A DNA stretch of 64,000 nucleotides from Lutispora saccharofermentans (GTDB lineage: Bacteria; Bacillota; Clostridia; Lutisporales; Lutisporaceae): contig NZ_JAJEKE010000022.1 in NCBI RefSeq assembly GCF_024363565.1, positions 1 to 64,000 on the forward strand, written 5' to 3'. Numbering within the stretch: the stretch's first letter is position 1; every line of letters begins with the position of its first letter. The notes under the pieces were generated by a model, which had not been told where the DNA came from, did not search any database, and saw only the letters and a list, made by a program, of their open reading frames with translations. Shown here in pieces: positions 43,986 through 52,707 of the stretch. The translations under genes and the position numbers were made by a program.

Positions 43986-44949
43986 TCTTTTTGGGCCCCC
44001 TTTTCTTGGACAGTTTGTACTGGGACTTAATCCTGGGATCAATAAATCCATATAATATATCTACCAAAAGGTTACAAATACTAAAAGACAGAGCAAGTAA
44101 AAGAACGCCGCCCTGCACAACAGGGTTGTCTCTCATATTTATACTGTCTATGATAAACTTTCCAAGGCCGGAAATTGCAAATACAGATTCGATAAGCACA
44201 GAGCCGCCAAGGAGTGTGCCAAAACGCATCCCAATTACTGTAATAACGGGTATCATAGCATTTTTAAGTGCATGATATATAATAACTACACGTTCATTTT
44301 GCCCTTTTGCCCTTGCTGTTCGTATATAATCCTGGCGAATTACCTCAAGCATGCTGGATCTGGTCATCCTCATGATTGTAGCGGAACTCGAAAGCCCCAG
44401 CGTAAGCGAAGGAAGAATCCAGTACTTCCACCCGTAGGAGCCTGATGCCGGCAGCCATCTCAGATATACCGAGAATATTATTACCGCCATAAGCCCCGCC
44501 CAAAATGTCGGCATGGATACTCCTATCAAGGATATGCTTGTTGCTATCTTGTCAAATATCGAATATTGCTTGGTGGCAGAGATAATACCCATAGATACTC
44601 CTACAATTACCGAAATTGCAACGCTGAGTGTTGCTAAAAGTATTGTAGTTGGGAACCTCTCCAAAATTTCATCGATTACCGGTTTCTTAGATGCATAGGA
44701 GTTGCCAAGATCGAAGTCAAATACCAGGTTTTTTACATAACGCAATAGCTGCACAAAATAAGAATCATTGAGCCCTAAAGTTTCGCTGAGTTCTTCAACT
44801 GCCGAAGCTGATGCCCCTTCACCGAGAATCATTCTAGCAGGATCACCAGGCGTCATATACATAATTGTAAAAACAATTATGATAACTCCGAGAAGCACGG
44901 GTATCATCATCAGAAGTCTTTTACCAATATACCTTAACAAATTGTTCAC
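43972..44949 (-). CDS. Peptide ABC transporter permease (OppB/DppB type)
   Basis: The 325-residue protein starts LLRYIGKRLLMMIPVLLGVI, the family's first membrane helix, and has six predicted helices with the ATPase-coupling loop YIRTARAKGQNERVVIIYHA. It forms the translocation path with the OppC-like protein. Its end overlaps the next gene's start by 14 bases. It follows the aminotransferase gene by 25 bases. Intact. Confidence 0.94.
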   Translation of the reverse strand: MNNLLRYIGKRLLMMIPVLLGVIIIVFTIMYMTPGDPARMILGEGASASAVEELSETLGLNDSYFVQLLRYVKNLVFDFDLGNSYASKKPVIDEILERFPTTILLATLSVAISVIVGVSMGIISATKQYSIFDKIATSISLIGVSMPTFWAGLMAVIIFSVYLRWLPASGSYGWKYWILPSLTLGLSSSATIMRMTRSSMLEVIRQDYIRTARAKGQNERVVIIYHALKNAMIPVITVIGMRFGTLLGGSVLIESVFAISGLGKFIIDSINMRDNPVVQGGVLLLALSFSICNLLVDILYGFIDPRIKSQYKLSKKRGPKKNVEA

Positions 44950-44974
44950 TCCTTAAAATGGTTTAAATACTTAT

Positions 44975-46192
44975 TTATTTGACACCTTTTTTTTCTGCAA
45001 GTTTTATAAGAGCCTTTCTCATTCGTATTACAGCCTCCCGAAGCTGATCTTCATTGAGAGCGCCGTGAACAATGCGCACATGCCCCCTTCCCTCGTTCCC
45101 ATAGGGAGCACCTGAGTTTATCGCTACAAGCGCCTCATCATTAAGGTAGGATGTTATCTCACTTCCTGTCCCCAAACGGGAAACGTCCACCCAGGATAGG
45201 AAACCCGACTCTGACATGATCATAGAAACACCGGGTACATCGTGAAGAAGCTCGTATACGATTTTTCTGCGCCTGTCAAAGCTTTGAAAGTAAGACTCCA
45301 TAAAGCTGTCATCACGCAAAGCGGCAATAGCTCCCAGCTGTGCGGTTGTATTTGCGGCGCCGATCACGGTAACGGCTGTCCCATACATCTTGTCAATGAC
45401 TTTGGCATCGGCAACTATATACCCCACACGCAAACCGCTTAGCCCCATACCCTTGGAGATAGAGAATACGGAAACGGTACGCTCCCACATGCCCGGAAGA
45501 GCAGCTATGGAAACCATCTCTATACCGTCGAAGCATGGCTGCTCAAAAGCCTGATCAACTACAACGACCAGATCATTCTTTATTGCAAAATCCGCAAGGC
45601 TGGAAAGCTTTTCCCTGCGATAAACAGCAGTCGTCGGATTGTTGGGGTTTGTCAGGACTATCATCTTTGTTTTGGGTGTGAGTCTTTTTTCAAATTCCTC
45701 AATCCTAAACTGATAGCCGTCTTCTGCATAAACAGGTATGCGTACCACTTTACCGCCCATAATTTCTGTATTTTGAAAATTATTAGGGTAGCTGGGGTCT
45801 ATTATCATCACTTCATCGCCTTTGTCTATAAAGAGAAGCATGGCGAAGAACAGACCGGAGTCGGATCCGGGTGTGATAAGGATATTTTTTTGGGGTTCGA
45901 CTTCTATTCCATTTATTTTTTTAAGCTTTTTTGCTATTTCTACCTTAAGCTCACTATTGCCAATAGGCGCAGTATAATGGCTGGCAAAGCCGCTGTTGAT
46001 AGAATCTGTCATCGCTTGTGCTACATGAGGCGGAATAGATGGATGGGGATAGAAAGGATCAGCCCACATCATTAGTGCCACGCCACGCTCGCCCATCTTG
46101 AGGACTGCATCACCTACGTCTGCTTTTTCTACTGCTGAAAAAAGTCCTCCTTCGGCCTTTTGAAAAGCCGGTGTCATTTTTTTTACAATCAT
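44975..46192 (-). CDS. Class I/II PLP-dependent aminotransferase
   Basis: This 405-residue cytosolic enzyme has the fold-type I PLP layout. PGSDSGLFFAM binds the phosphate side, LTNPNNPTTAVYRRE is the cofactor-ring segment, and the Lys that holds PLP is in VFSISKGMGLSGLRVGYIVA. The final Arg for the substrate carboxylate is in GHVRIVHGA. Its best guess is deamination of amino acids released by the operon's peptidases; the keto acids could be fermented. It is placed between the M28 peptidase and the transporter. The exact substrate cannot be read from sequence. Confidence 0.9.
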   Translation of the reverse strand: MIVKKMTPAFQKAEGGLFSAVEKADVGDAVLKMGERGVALMMWADPFYPHPSIPPHVAQAMTDSINSGFASHYTAPIGNSELKVEIAKKLKKINGIEVEPQKNILITPGSDSGLFFAMLLFIDKGDEVMIIDPSYPNNFQNTEIMGGKVVRIPVYAEDGYQFRIEEFEKRLTPKTKMIVLTNPNNPTTAVYRREKLSSLADFAIKNDLVVVVDQAFEQPCFDGIEMVSIAALPGMWERTVSVFSISKGMGLSGLRVGYIVADAKVIDKMYGTAVTVIGAANTTAQLGAIAALRDDSFMESYFQSFDRRRKIVYELLHDVPGVSMIMSESGFLSWVDVSRLGTGSEITSYLNDEALVAINSGAPYGNEGRGHVRIVHGALNEDQLREAVIRMRKALIKLAEKKGVK

Positions 46193-46248
46193 CCCATTAT
46201 CTTTCCTTTCAATTTTGCTTCTATTTCAATAAGTTTAATTTAAAATAT

Positions 46249-46303
46249 TATTCTGACTGATAACAATTACGATGTTTCAGAGGCTAAGAGTTTGTAAGCT
46301 TTA
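46249..46303. repeat. Palindromic repeat, copy C (single-sided)
   Basis: CTGACTGATAACAATTAC, then the core GGCTAAGAGTTTGTAAGCTT, matches copies A, B and D but has no opposite arm. The core reads into the end of the M28 peptidase gene and supplies its last codons and stop (residues IKLTNS). Confidence 0.75.
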
Positions 46304-48239
46304 TAAGACCAATATCCGACAGCATTTCAAAAAACTCTTCAGCATAATCACCGCATTCCACTCCTGTCTGGAAATAAACTCGACGTGCAATATCAGCTAC
46401 AGTTCTTTTGCCGTCAGCTTCATAGATTAAATAATCATCCAAGGAAGGATACCCAGGATATTTGCTGCGCAAGCCATAGAATTTTTTCTTTTCATAGGAG
46501 GTCATATCTCCTATTATGCTCCTCATCGCAAGGGGAGCCTTGAATAATCTCAGGGGAATGGGAGAGGATGACAAAGGATTTTTTTCTCTTCCTTTAAAGT
46601 AAATCTGTTCAAGGCGGAGAAAAAGTTCCTTTTCATCCTCAATCACCGATGAAATCTGACAGAACTCTTTTTCGTCAAAAAGAGATGAAATACGATTGAG
46701 GGTCGCAAAATATATATCCCTAATATAATCGCAGCGTTCTCTGGCATCACTGCAAGCTTTCTTTCTTCTCAGGCTGTTTATATACTGAAAAAATCGGTCA
46801 GAAACCTCAGGTATCACAGCTTCCGCATCTTCCACGGTAAACCTTGAATATATGTAGCAATATGAGCCTGCTAAAGCCGCAGAACGGCGAAGCATCTTTG
46901 GGTCAATATGATCAATGCTGTCGGCACTTGTGTGATAGGTCTTGTCCGGCCACTGCGTTAATGCAACAGCAGGAATGTCCACAGTAGGATCAGAAAGAAT
47001 ATAATGATCACTGCCAAAAGCAAAGGGCACCTTAGCACCCATAAAAAGAGGGACATATCTGTCCTTACCGCCAAAGCTGCATTCCTTTGATAGTTCTCTC
47101 ATAATGATCGATGAAAGATCTCCGGAGAAGGAGTGGGCACAATCCGGTGTATCCACAATAATGGTTGGACCTGCCTTGCCATTCTGATAACCTGCTACCA
47201 TATCAAGATTTATACCCGCTACTATCTTAGAGAGCCTGTCCTCGTTTTCCTTAAGAAATGCGTAAGTGCCTGTGAACTCTGGTATCAGCAGCAATCTTAT
47301 TGTCCTGTGCGGGCGGGGAAGAGTACCTTCTGTAATAAGCCTTCCAAGAGCGCACATCGCTTCCATAGCCGCTGCCACACCGGAAGCGTTATCATTTACG
47401 CTGGAGCGTGGGTGGCACAAGTGGGCCACCATCAATATTTCCTCATCCGTATCACCATGGATAACAGCATCAACGTTTTCTATAAAGCCCTTCGTCAAAG
47501 TTGAAGAAACCTTAAAGCGCGCCGTAGGCCTTCTTTCTTCAGCTGCCATAGCTATGCAAGCTTCACGAAGCCTTTTGCCGCTATAGGGTGATATGGCAAA
47601 ACCGCAGAGTTTATTCTCCTGTTCCTCACTATAAATATGGAAGCTGAGATTTGCATGGGAATAAGCCATTTCCTTGTCTTCACTCATATTTATGCGTACA
47701 GGCTTTATTTCCGGCATGGACACTGTTATGATGCCCAACGCACCTAACTCTATGGCACGTTTACACCATTTGTCAAAATCATTTTCCACAAAGAGCAAAG
47801 CTCCTGCGAGAGAAATATTAAGGTCTGCCGGAGCAATATTATTCTCTACATATATGATTGGGATATCCTTATTTGAAAAATCCATATTTGCACTACGCTG
47901 TATAATGGACATTTCTTCACGGTTGAAATCAGAAAGACGCTCCTGCCACGGCAGGATAATTTCCAGCCACCCTTCTGTACAATTCCATTCCTTAAAGAGC
48001 TTCTGGGTAAAGCAGAGAGTCCTTCCATCGGCAGGATAGCTGTGAATGCAAACATCCAGACCGTTTTGCCGCAAAAGACTGGCTGTACACTCTGCAGCAG
48101 CTCTGTATCCTTGGGAGGCCTGTACCCTATGAAAAGCGGAGACTTCTCTAACAAAGCTCATTGCCTCACCACCGCTGCAGGCATCATTTATGACTTCTAT
48201 GCATCTTTGTAAAGTAAATGCCTCGTTGGATTTTGCCAT
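46284..48239 (-). CDS. M28-family aminopeptidase with PA-like insert and C-terminal winged helix
   Basis: The 651-residue protein is the first gene of the peptide operon. The M28 catalytic domain shows the two-zinc ligands and catalytic residues: His in VAHLCHPRS, Asp in NDNASG, Glu in PEFTGTY, Asp in NLDMVAG and His in KTYHTSAD. Before it lies a PA-type insert (about 110-230). The last 60 residues (DYLIYEADGKRTVADIARRV and onward) look like a PqqD-type winged helix. No signal peptide is seen, so it acts inside the cell. Its final six residues and stop come from repeat C, which hints that the original C-terminus was changed. Confidence 0.85.
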   Translation of the reverse strand: MAKSNEAFTLQRCIEVINDACSGGEAMSFVREVSAFHRVQASQGYRAAAECTASLLRQNGLDVCIHSYPADGRTLCFTQKLFKEWNCTEGWLEIILPWQERLSDFNREEMSIIQRSANMDFSNKDIPIIYVENNIAPADLNISLAGALLFVENDFDKWCKRAIELGALGIITVSMPEIKPVRINMSEDKEMAYSHANLSFHIYSEEQENKLCGFAISPYSGKRLREACIAMAAEERRPTARFKVSSTLTKGFIENVDAVIHGDTDEEILMVAHLCHPRSSVNDNASGVAAAMEAMCALGRLITEGTLPRPHRTIRLLLIPEFTGTYAFLKENEDRLSKIVAGINLDMVAGYQNGKAGPTIIVDTPDCAHSFSGDLSSIIMRELSKECSFGGKDRYVPLFMGAKVPFAFGSDHYILSDPTVDIPAVALTQWPDKTYHTSADSIDHIDPKMLRRSAALAGSYCYIYSRFTVEDAEAVIPEVSDRFFQYINSLRRKKACSDARERCDYIRDIYFATLNRISSLFDEKEFCQISSVIEDEKELFLRLEQIYFKGREKNPLSSSPIPLRLFKAPLAMRSIIGDMTSYEKKKFYGLRSKYPGYPSLDDYLIYEADGKRTVADIARRVYFQTGVECGDYAEEFFEMLSDIGLIKLTNS

Positions 48240-48268
48240 TTCCAGGACCCCCTTCTATAAGAAGATTT

Positions 48269-48316
48269 ATACTGAATTATTATTCATCAGTATAGCACAG
48301 CTTGTCTCTAAAGCAA
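48269..48316 (-). promoter_or_regulatory. Promoter and operator of the peptide operon
   Basis: On the minus strand TTGCTT (48311-48316) and TATACT (48289-48294) are 16 bases apart. A perfect inverted repeat ATACTGA-N11-TCAGTAT (48269-48293) covers the -10 box and the start point, as for a repressor site. The divergent CodY-like gene is the obvious candidate regulator. It does not fit the CodY consensus AATTTTCWGAAAATT. Confidence 0.6.
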
Positions 48317-48425
48317 TGGAAACAGGAGAATTCAGAATACTCGCCAGTCACTAATTATGCAACAAATAATTAAAATAATTTAATTCTTGCATTCTTTAAA
48401 AGGGTACCTCCCCATAACTGCCAAC

Positions 48426-48454
48426 TTGTATTTAACTGAGATAGATGATAAAAT
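48426..48454 (+). promoter_or_regulatory. Promoter of the CodY-like gene
   Basis: TTGTAT (48426-48431) and TAAAAT (48449-48454) are separated by 17 bases, about 40 bases upstream of the TTG start at 48491, which has AAGGGGG in front. Confidence 0.6.
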
Positions 48455-48490
48455 TATTAAATAAATATCATGCTGAAAGGGGGTAGCAGC

Positions 48491-49288
48491 TTGGACAATA
48501 TCGTCAGTAAAATACGCAGATTAAATACAGTATTTAGTAAATCTGCAACCACATTTATACCGCTTGACGCACTTTGTGATGAGCTTTGCGGTATAATAGG
48601 TTGCAATATTTATCTTTTTAATACTGATGGGCATATATTTGCTTACTCGGTTGCACAGAAATTTCTTTGTCCATATACGAAGTGCTCCCTTGAAAATGAG
48701 GAACTCCCTCAGTACTATATGGATTTTTTCAGCAAAAATAACATAAGTATTACAGACATGTACGAAGAGCACCCGGAATGCACCTATGCAGATGTGAAAC
48801 ACTGTCTTTTCAACAACAGATACTACTCTATGTATCCAATATTTTCCGCATTTAAAAAAGTAGCAGGTATATTATTTATAAGATATGAAGAGCCTTTTTC
48901 CGAGTCAGACAAGATTTTGTGCGAATACACTTGTGCAATAGTCTCGATAGAAATGTTGCGGCAGGAGCAGGAGAAAATACAGCACCTCTCTATGGAGGCT
49001 GCCAAGGCCAAGCTGGCTGTAAACTCCCTTACATTCAGTGAGAAAAAAGCCGCCCGCGCTATTTTGGAGGCCATCAAGGGAGATAGTGGTGAGGTCTTTC
49101 TCAATTCTATTGCATGCAAAACTTATACAACCCCGTCTACAGTATCCGGTGCCCTCAAAAAGCTTGAGCTGGCAACTTTGATAGCTACAAGAACAAGGGG
49201 GGTAAAGGGTAAATATATAAAAATACTCAATCAAAATCTGCGAAGTGAGCTTGAAGAATACGAAAGAAATCCGCGCACAATTTCCTGA
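48491..49288 (+). CDS. CodY-family transcription regulator (paralogue)
   Basis: The 265-residue protein aligns with CodY in full: N-terminal IVSKIRRLNTVFSKSATTFI, a GAF domain (about 1-160, IIGCNIYLFNTDGHIFAYSV), a linker helix, and a C-terminal winged helix (IACKTYTTPSTVSGALKKLE, then RTRGVKGKYIKILN). The CodY signature in the recognition helix is changed (CKTYTTPSTVSG for DRVGITRSVIVN). The start is TTG at 48491, with AAGGGGG 7-8 bases upstream; the upstream ATG at 48470 has no site. CodY senses branched-chain amino acids and GTP. This one faces the peptide operon and probably controls it in place of, or besides, the main CodY. Confidence 0.85.
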   Translation: MDNIVSKIRRLNTVFSKSATTFIPLDALCDELCGIIGCNIYLFNTDGHIFAYSVAQKFLCPYTKCSLENEELPQYYMDFFSKNNISITDMYEEHPECTYADVKHCLFNNRYYSMYPIFSAFKKVAGILFIRYEEPFSESDKILCEYTCAIVSIEMLRQEQEKIQHLSMEAAKAKLAVNSLTFSEKKAARAILEAIKGDSGEVFLNSIACKTYTTPSTVSGALKKLELATLIATRTRGVKGKYIKILNQNLRSELEEYERNPRTIS

Positions 49289-49603
49289 TAATTGCTATTG
49301 ATTTCTGCAATAAGTCAGGAAAAAAGCAATCTTATAATTATGCATAAATATACGTTAATATCTATAAAACAATCTCCGGAATATAATGCACCATATATTG
49401 GTGCTATTTATTTTTGTAAATCTATATGGCTTTTATATTTTTATTGGCAATAATCTATATAAAAGGCTATTAAACTATACAACTTTTTTTGATGAGAAAG
49501 GCATTTGCTGGACAAACTACAAAGCAAGTAGGATTATCAGAATGAAAATTATGCTATAATAGATTATAAACCGAATTTTATTCCTGTTTCGGGAGGAATT
49601 GAT
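49289..49603. other. Gap between the CodY-like gene and the dnaD-like gene
   Basis: An imperfect hairpin with arms TTCCTGA and TCAGGAA lies on the CodY-like stop but lacks a T tail. A TATAAT at 49555-49560 is the -10 of the DnaD-like gene; no clear -35 is seen. Nothing else is supported. Confidence 0.5.
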
Positions 49604-50626
49604 ATGAATTACTTTAAATACATGGCCTATAATGAGGACTTAGGCCATACACCGGTGGAAAATACTTTTATAAACCACTATATGCCGGCAGCTCCGGGGG
49701 ATTATGTCAAGGTGTATCTATTGGGGCTTAAATGCTCCTATAGTCTTCAAAATAATTATTTATCTGATGAAATAATCGCCAAAACAGTGAATATATCTTT
49801 AGAAGAAGTAAGGAAGGCCTGGCAGTACTGGGAGGCCCAGGGCATACTCCGGGTTATACAGCAATCCGAGAAAGAAGACAACAATGTAATAGAATTTATG
49901 GATATAAAAGAGCTGGTTCTAAACATAAAGGGCAAGGAGAGCAAACCCGGAAAGAACAGTGTAGATAGGATCATACTGGCAAGACAGGACATAAAGGTTA
50001 AAGATATGTTCGATTACATAAGAAAAATTTCCGGGAGAGAGCTGTCCCAAAATGAGATCTTCACATTTTTGGACTGGATAGACGATTATGGCTTTCCTCC
50101 TGAGATTGTGGTCATGATAGTGGAAGACTGCTATTCCAGAAGCAAAAAGGATCTTCCTTATCTGAAGCAAGTAGCCAAAAACTGGTTCGATGCAGGGGTG
50201 GATTCTCAGGAAAAGGCCTTGGTCTATGCCAACCGCCACAAGGAAAAATGGCAAAAGTACAGCAAGGTATTGAACTTTCTCAGGATCGGCCGTCAGCCCA
50301 CAGCGGTGGAGGAGGAAATGCTGCAGAAATGGTTTTATGAGTTTTCCTTCCCCGACGAAGCGGTGCTTCGCGCCTGTGAACAAACAGTCAAAACAGTAAA
50401 ACCTTCTTTTGCTTACATAGACAAAGTTTTAACTGAATGGCATGAGAAGAACATAAAAACAATGGATGAAATCGAAGCTTACCTGTCCAGAAATAATACT
50501 GAAGCTAAAAAAAGCACACCCAAGACAGGGAGGAGCAGCTTCAATAATTTCAAAGGACGTACATATGACACAGATCTTCTAAAACAAAGGCTCCTAAAAA
50601 AGAGCAGAGGTGAGTTAAGTGAATAA
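49604..50626 (+). CDS. DnaD-domain primosome protein
   Basis: This 340-residue protein has an N-terminal winged-helix region (YVKVYLLGLKCSYSLQNNYL and LEEVRKAWQYWEAQGILRVI) and two DnaD/DnaB-II domains (about 125-205 and 215-290). The second domain carries the RQPTAVEEEMLQKWFYEFSF and YIDKVLTEWHEKNI signature. In Bacillota such proteins remodel DNA so the helicase can be loaded during replication initiation or restart. Eight bases overlap the next gene, which encodes the loader ATPase. GGAGG 6-7 bases before the ATG. Confidence 0.9.
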   Translation: MNYFKYMAYNEDLGHTPVENTFINHYMPAAPGDYVKVYLLGLKCSYSLQNNYLSDEIIAKTVNISLEEVRKAWQYWEAQGILRVIQQSEKEDNNVIEFMDIKELVLNIKGKESKPGKNSVDRIILARQDIKVKDMFDYIRKISGRELSQNEIFTFLDWIDDYGFPPEIVVMIVEDCYSRSKKDLPYLKQVAKNWFDAGVDSQEKALVYANRHKEKWQKYSKVLNFLRIGRQPTAVEEEMLQKWFYEFSFPDEAVLRACEQTVKTVKPSFAYIDKVLTEWHEKNIKTMDEIEAYLSRNNTEAKKSTPKTGRSSFNNFKGRTYDTDLLKQRLLKKSRGELSE

Positions 50627-51599
50627 TATCCAAGCCATCATGAAGGAATATGAGGAAGCCAGAGAAAAAAACAAAAGAGAGCTGGAAAACAGAAAAGAAG
50701 AGCTCTATGCCAAGCTGCCGAGGTTAAAGGAAATTGATGATGATATGATAAGCCTGAGCATATCCATAACCAAGGCAGTGCTGAGTAATACCGTAAACCA
50801 TGAAAAGCTGGTGGAAGAGCTGCATAAGAAGCAAACAGACTTAAAGGTGGAAAAAGCAGAAATACTCACGGCAAACGAATATCCGAAGGATTATCTCCAA
50901 ATAAAGTATAATTGCAAAAAATGCAAGGATACGGGATATATAGGCTTGGAAAAATGCAGCTGCCTGGCACAGAAGCTTATCGCCTATCAATACAGGCAGT
51001 TCAAGCTCTCCCATAAAGTAGCCCGGGAAAACTTTGACAACTTCAATATCAACTATTATTCAGACGAGCTAATGGATAATAGAGTATCTCCCAGAGAAAA
51101 TATGAAGCAAATATATTTTGAATGCATAAAATATGCACAAGAATTTGACAATCACGTCAAAAATCTGCTGTTTATAGGGAGGCCGGGCCTTGGCAAGACC
51201 TTTCTATGCAACTCCATAGCCAAGAGCTTGCTGGACGCGGGAAAAAGCGTCATGTACCAGTCATCTCCGGATTTGATAGACCTGGTGAGAAAGTTCAAAT
51301 TCGATTTTGACAATGAAGAAGCGGGAGATGAGGCTCTGAAGGATGTATACGAATGCGACCTGCTCATAATAGATGATCTGGGCACCGAGCTGAACACCCA
51401 GTTTTCCGGCCTTGTCATATACAATATATTGAATAAAAGGCTTACAGACAACAAAAAGATGATCATATCCACCAACCTGGATGTAGATGAAATAATGAAG
51501 ACTTATTCTGAGAGGATATCCTCAAGAATATTCGGCAACTTTGATATGTTCGAGTTCTATGGTGAAGATATAAGGCTTAAGATGCATGATATAATATAA
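50619..51599 (+). CDS. DnaC/DnaI-type helicase loader ATPase
   Basis: The 326-residue protein has an N-terminal coiled region, a zinc finger CKKCKDTGYIGLEKCSCL near residue 100, and an AAA+ domain with Walker A GRPGLGKTFL, Walker B LLIIDDLGTE and the arginine-finger segment YSERISSRIFGNF. It loads the replicative helicase onto DNA. It overlaps the DnaD-domain gene by 8 bases; the pair is typical of Clostridia. A strong terminator follows at 51604. Confidence 0.93.
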   Translation: MNNIQAIMKEYEEAREKNKRELENRKEELYAKLPRLKEIDDDMISLSISITKAVLSNTVNHEKLVEELHKKQTDLKVEKAEILTANEYPKDYLQIKYNCKKCKDTGYIGLEKCSCLAQKLIAYQYRQFKLSHKVARENFDNFNINYYSDELMDNRVSPRENMKQIYFECIKYAQEFDNHVKNLLFIGRPGLGKTFLCNSIAKSLLDAGKSVMYQSSPDLIDLVRKFKFDFDNEEAGDEALKDVYECDLLIIDDLGTELNTQFSGLVIYNILNKRLTDNKKMIISTNLDVDEIMKTYSERISSRIFGNFDMFEFYGEDIRLKMHDII

Positions 51600-51603
51600 T
51601 AAA

Positions 51604-51631
51604 CTACCCTCGTAGTCGGCGAGGGTAGTTT
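51604..51631. terminator. Bidirectional terminator after the helicase loader gene
   Basis: CTACCCTCG and CGAGGGTAG form a 9-bp stem around a 7-base loop, with A and T tracts on both sides. It ends the plus-strand replication pair and also serves the minus-strand gene that ends at 51640. Confidence 0.85.
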
Positions 51632-51639
51632 ATTATATA

Positions 51640-52431
51640 TTACAGCACTGCTAAGTCTTCGTCCTTAGGATCGCAGATGAACATATGCCCCGGAGAATGG
51701 GTTATCATAAGCTCCGGCTTGCTTGTCATCGCTATGGATTGGGGTGTAACGCCGCAGGCCCAGAATACCGGCACTTCCCCATCCTTTATGTTGGATGGAT
51801 CTCCAAAATCAGGCTTGTTTACATCCTTAATCCCTATTTGTCCCGGATCTCCTATATGGATCGGAGCACCATGTACCTGAGGAAATCTTGAAGTAGCCTG
51901 AACAGCCCTTGGGACCTGGCGGTACGGTATTGGTCTCATGCTGACGACCATTTTGCCGTGAAATTTGCCCGCAGGCATGCAGTCGATATTTGTTATATAC
52001 ATAGGCACATTATGGTTATCCTCTATATGCCTCACAGGTATTGAAGCGTTTAACATGGCGGATTCGAAGGAAAAGCTGCAGCCCAGCAAAAATCCGACAA
52101 GATCGTCTCTCCAGTACTTTTCAATATTATTCACTTCATCTACCAGTTCACCGTATTTATAAATCCTGTATTTCGGTACATCGGATCTCAAGTCTGCGCC
52201 CTTTGCCATGATCTTAGGCTCCGGATTGCCTACGTCCGTCACATCCAGTATCGGGCAGGGTTTAGGATTTCTCTGAGCAAATAATAAAAAGTCAAAGGCC
52301 AAATCCTTGGGAACGATTGCAAGATTTGCCTGTATGTGACCTCTGCACATGCCTGAGGTAGGCCAGGTCACTTCTTCTTTTCTGATAAGTGCTCTAACTT
52401 CTCTTGGGCTCATATTGGCTAAATCCATCAT
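51640..52431 (-). CDS. DUF1445 (UPF0317) protein, putative hydro-lyase / D-glutamate cyclase family
   Basis: The 263-residue protein begins MSPREVRALIRKEEVTWPTS after a short lead and shows the family signatures RGHIQANLAIVPKDLAFDFL, NPKPCPILDV, and the C-terminal CGVTPQSIAMTSKPELMITH, SPGHMFI. Members include a putative hydro-lyase and a mammalian mitochondrial D-glutamate cyclase; the substrate here is unknown. The start is uncertain: the ATG pair at 52431/52428 gives the family's usual length, although no good ribosome site lies close. Solitary gene. Confidence 0.85.
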   Translation of the reverse strand: MMDLANMSPREVRALIRKEEVTWPTSGMCRGHIQANLAIVPKDLAFDFLLFAQRNPKPCPILDVTDVGNPEPKIMAKGADLRSDVPKYRIYKYGELVDEVNNIEKYWRDDLVGFLLGCSFSFESAMLNASIPVRHIEDNHNVPMYITNIDCMPAGKFHGKMVVSMRPIPYRQVPRAVQATSRFPQVHGAPIHIGDPGQIGIKDVNKPDFGDPSNIKDGEVPVFWACGVTPQSIAMTSKPELMITHSPGHMFICDPKDEDLAVL

Positions 52432-52707
52432 ATAATCGCCGAACAGCTCGGCTATCCCCCTTTGTTTTATATTGTATCGCTTATATATATATATTACCAC
52501 AATAGGTAGTAATAATGTTCACATAGTGTGTATAATCCCCCAGGCATCATCCGTTAAATTCTCCCTTTTAATTCAAAATAATCATTGTCTGCTCGGTCTT
52601 CTATGCCCTCTGATACTTCTATCATTTTCAAAATTACGATATAATTATGGAAGAAACAAATTAGACTGTAAAGCTTTGAATTTATTTTTATTTTTTGGGG
52701 GATAGCA

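Noticed and set aside
48269..48293. Canonical CodY box in the peptide-operon promoter
   Set aside because: The palindrome ATACTGA-N11-TCAGTAT does not fit AATTTTCWGAAAATT. It is kept only as a possible site for the paralogue.
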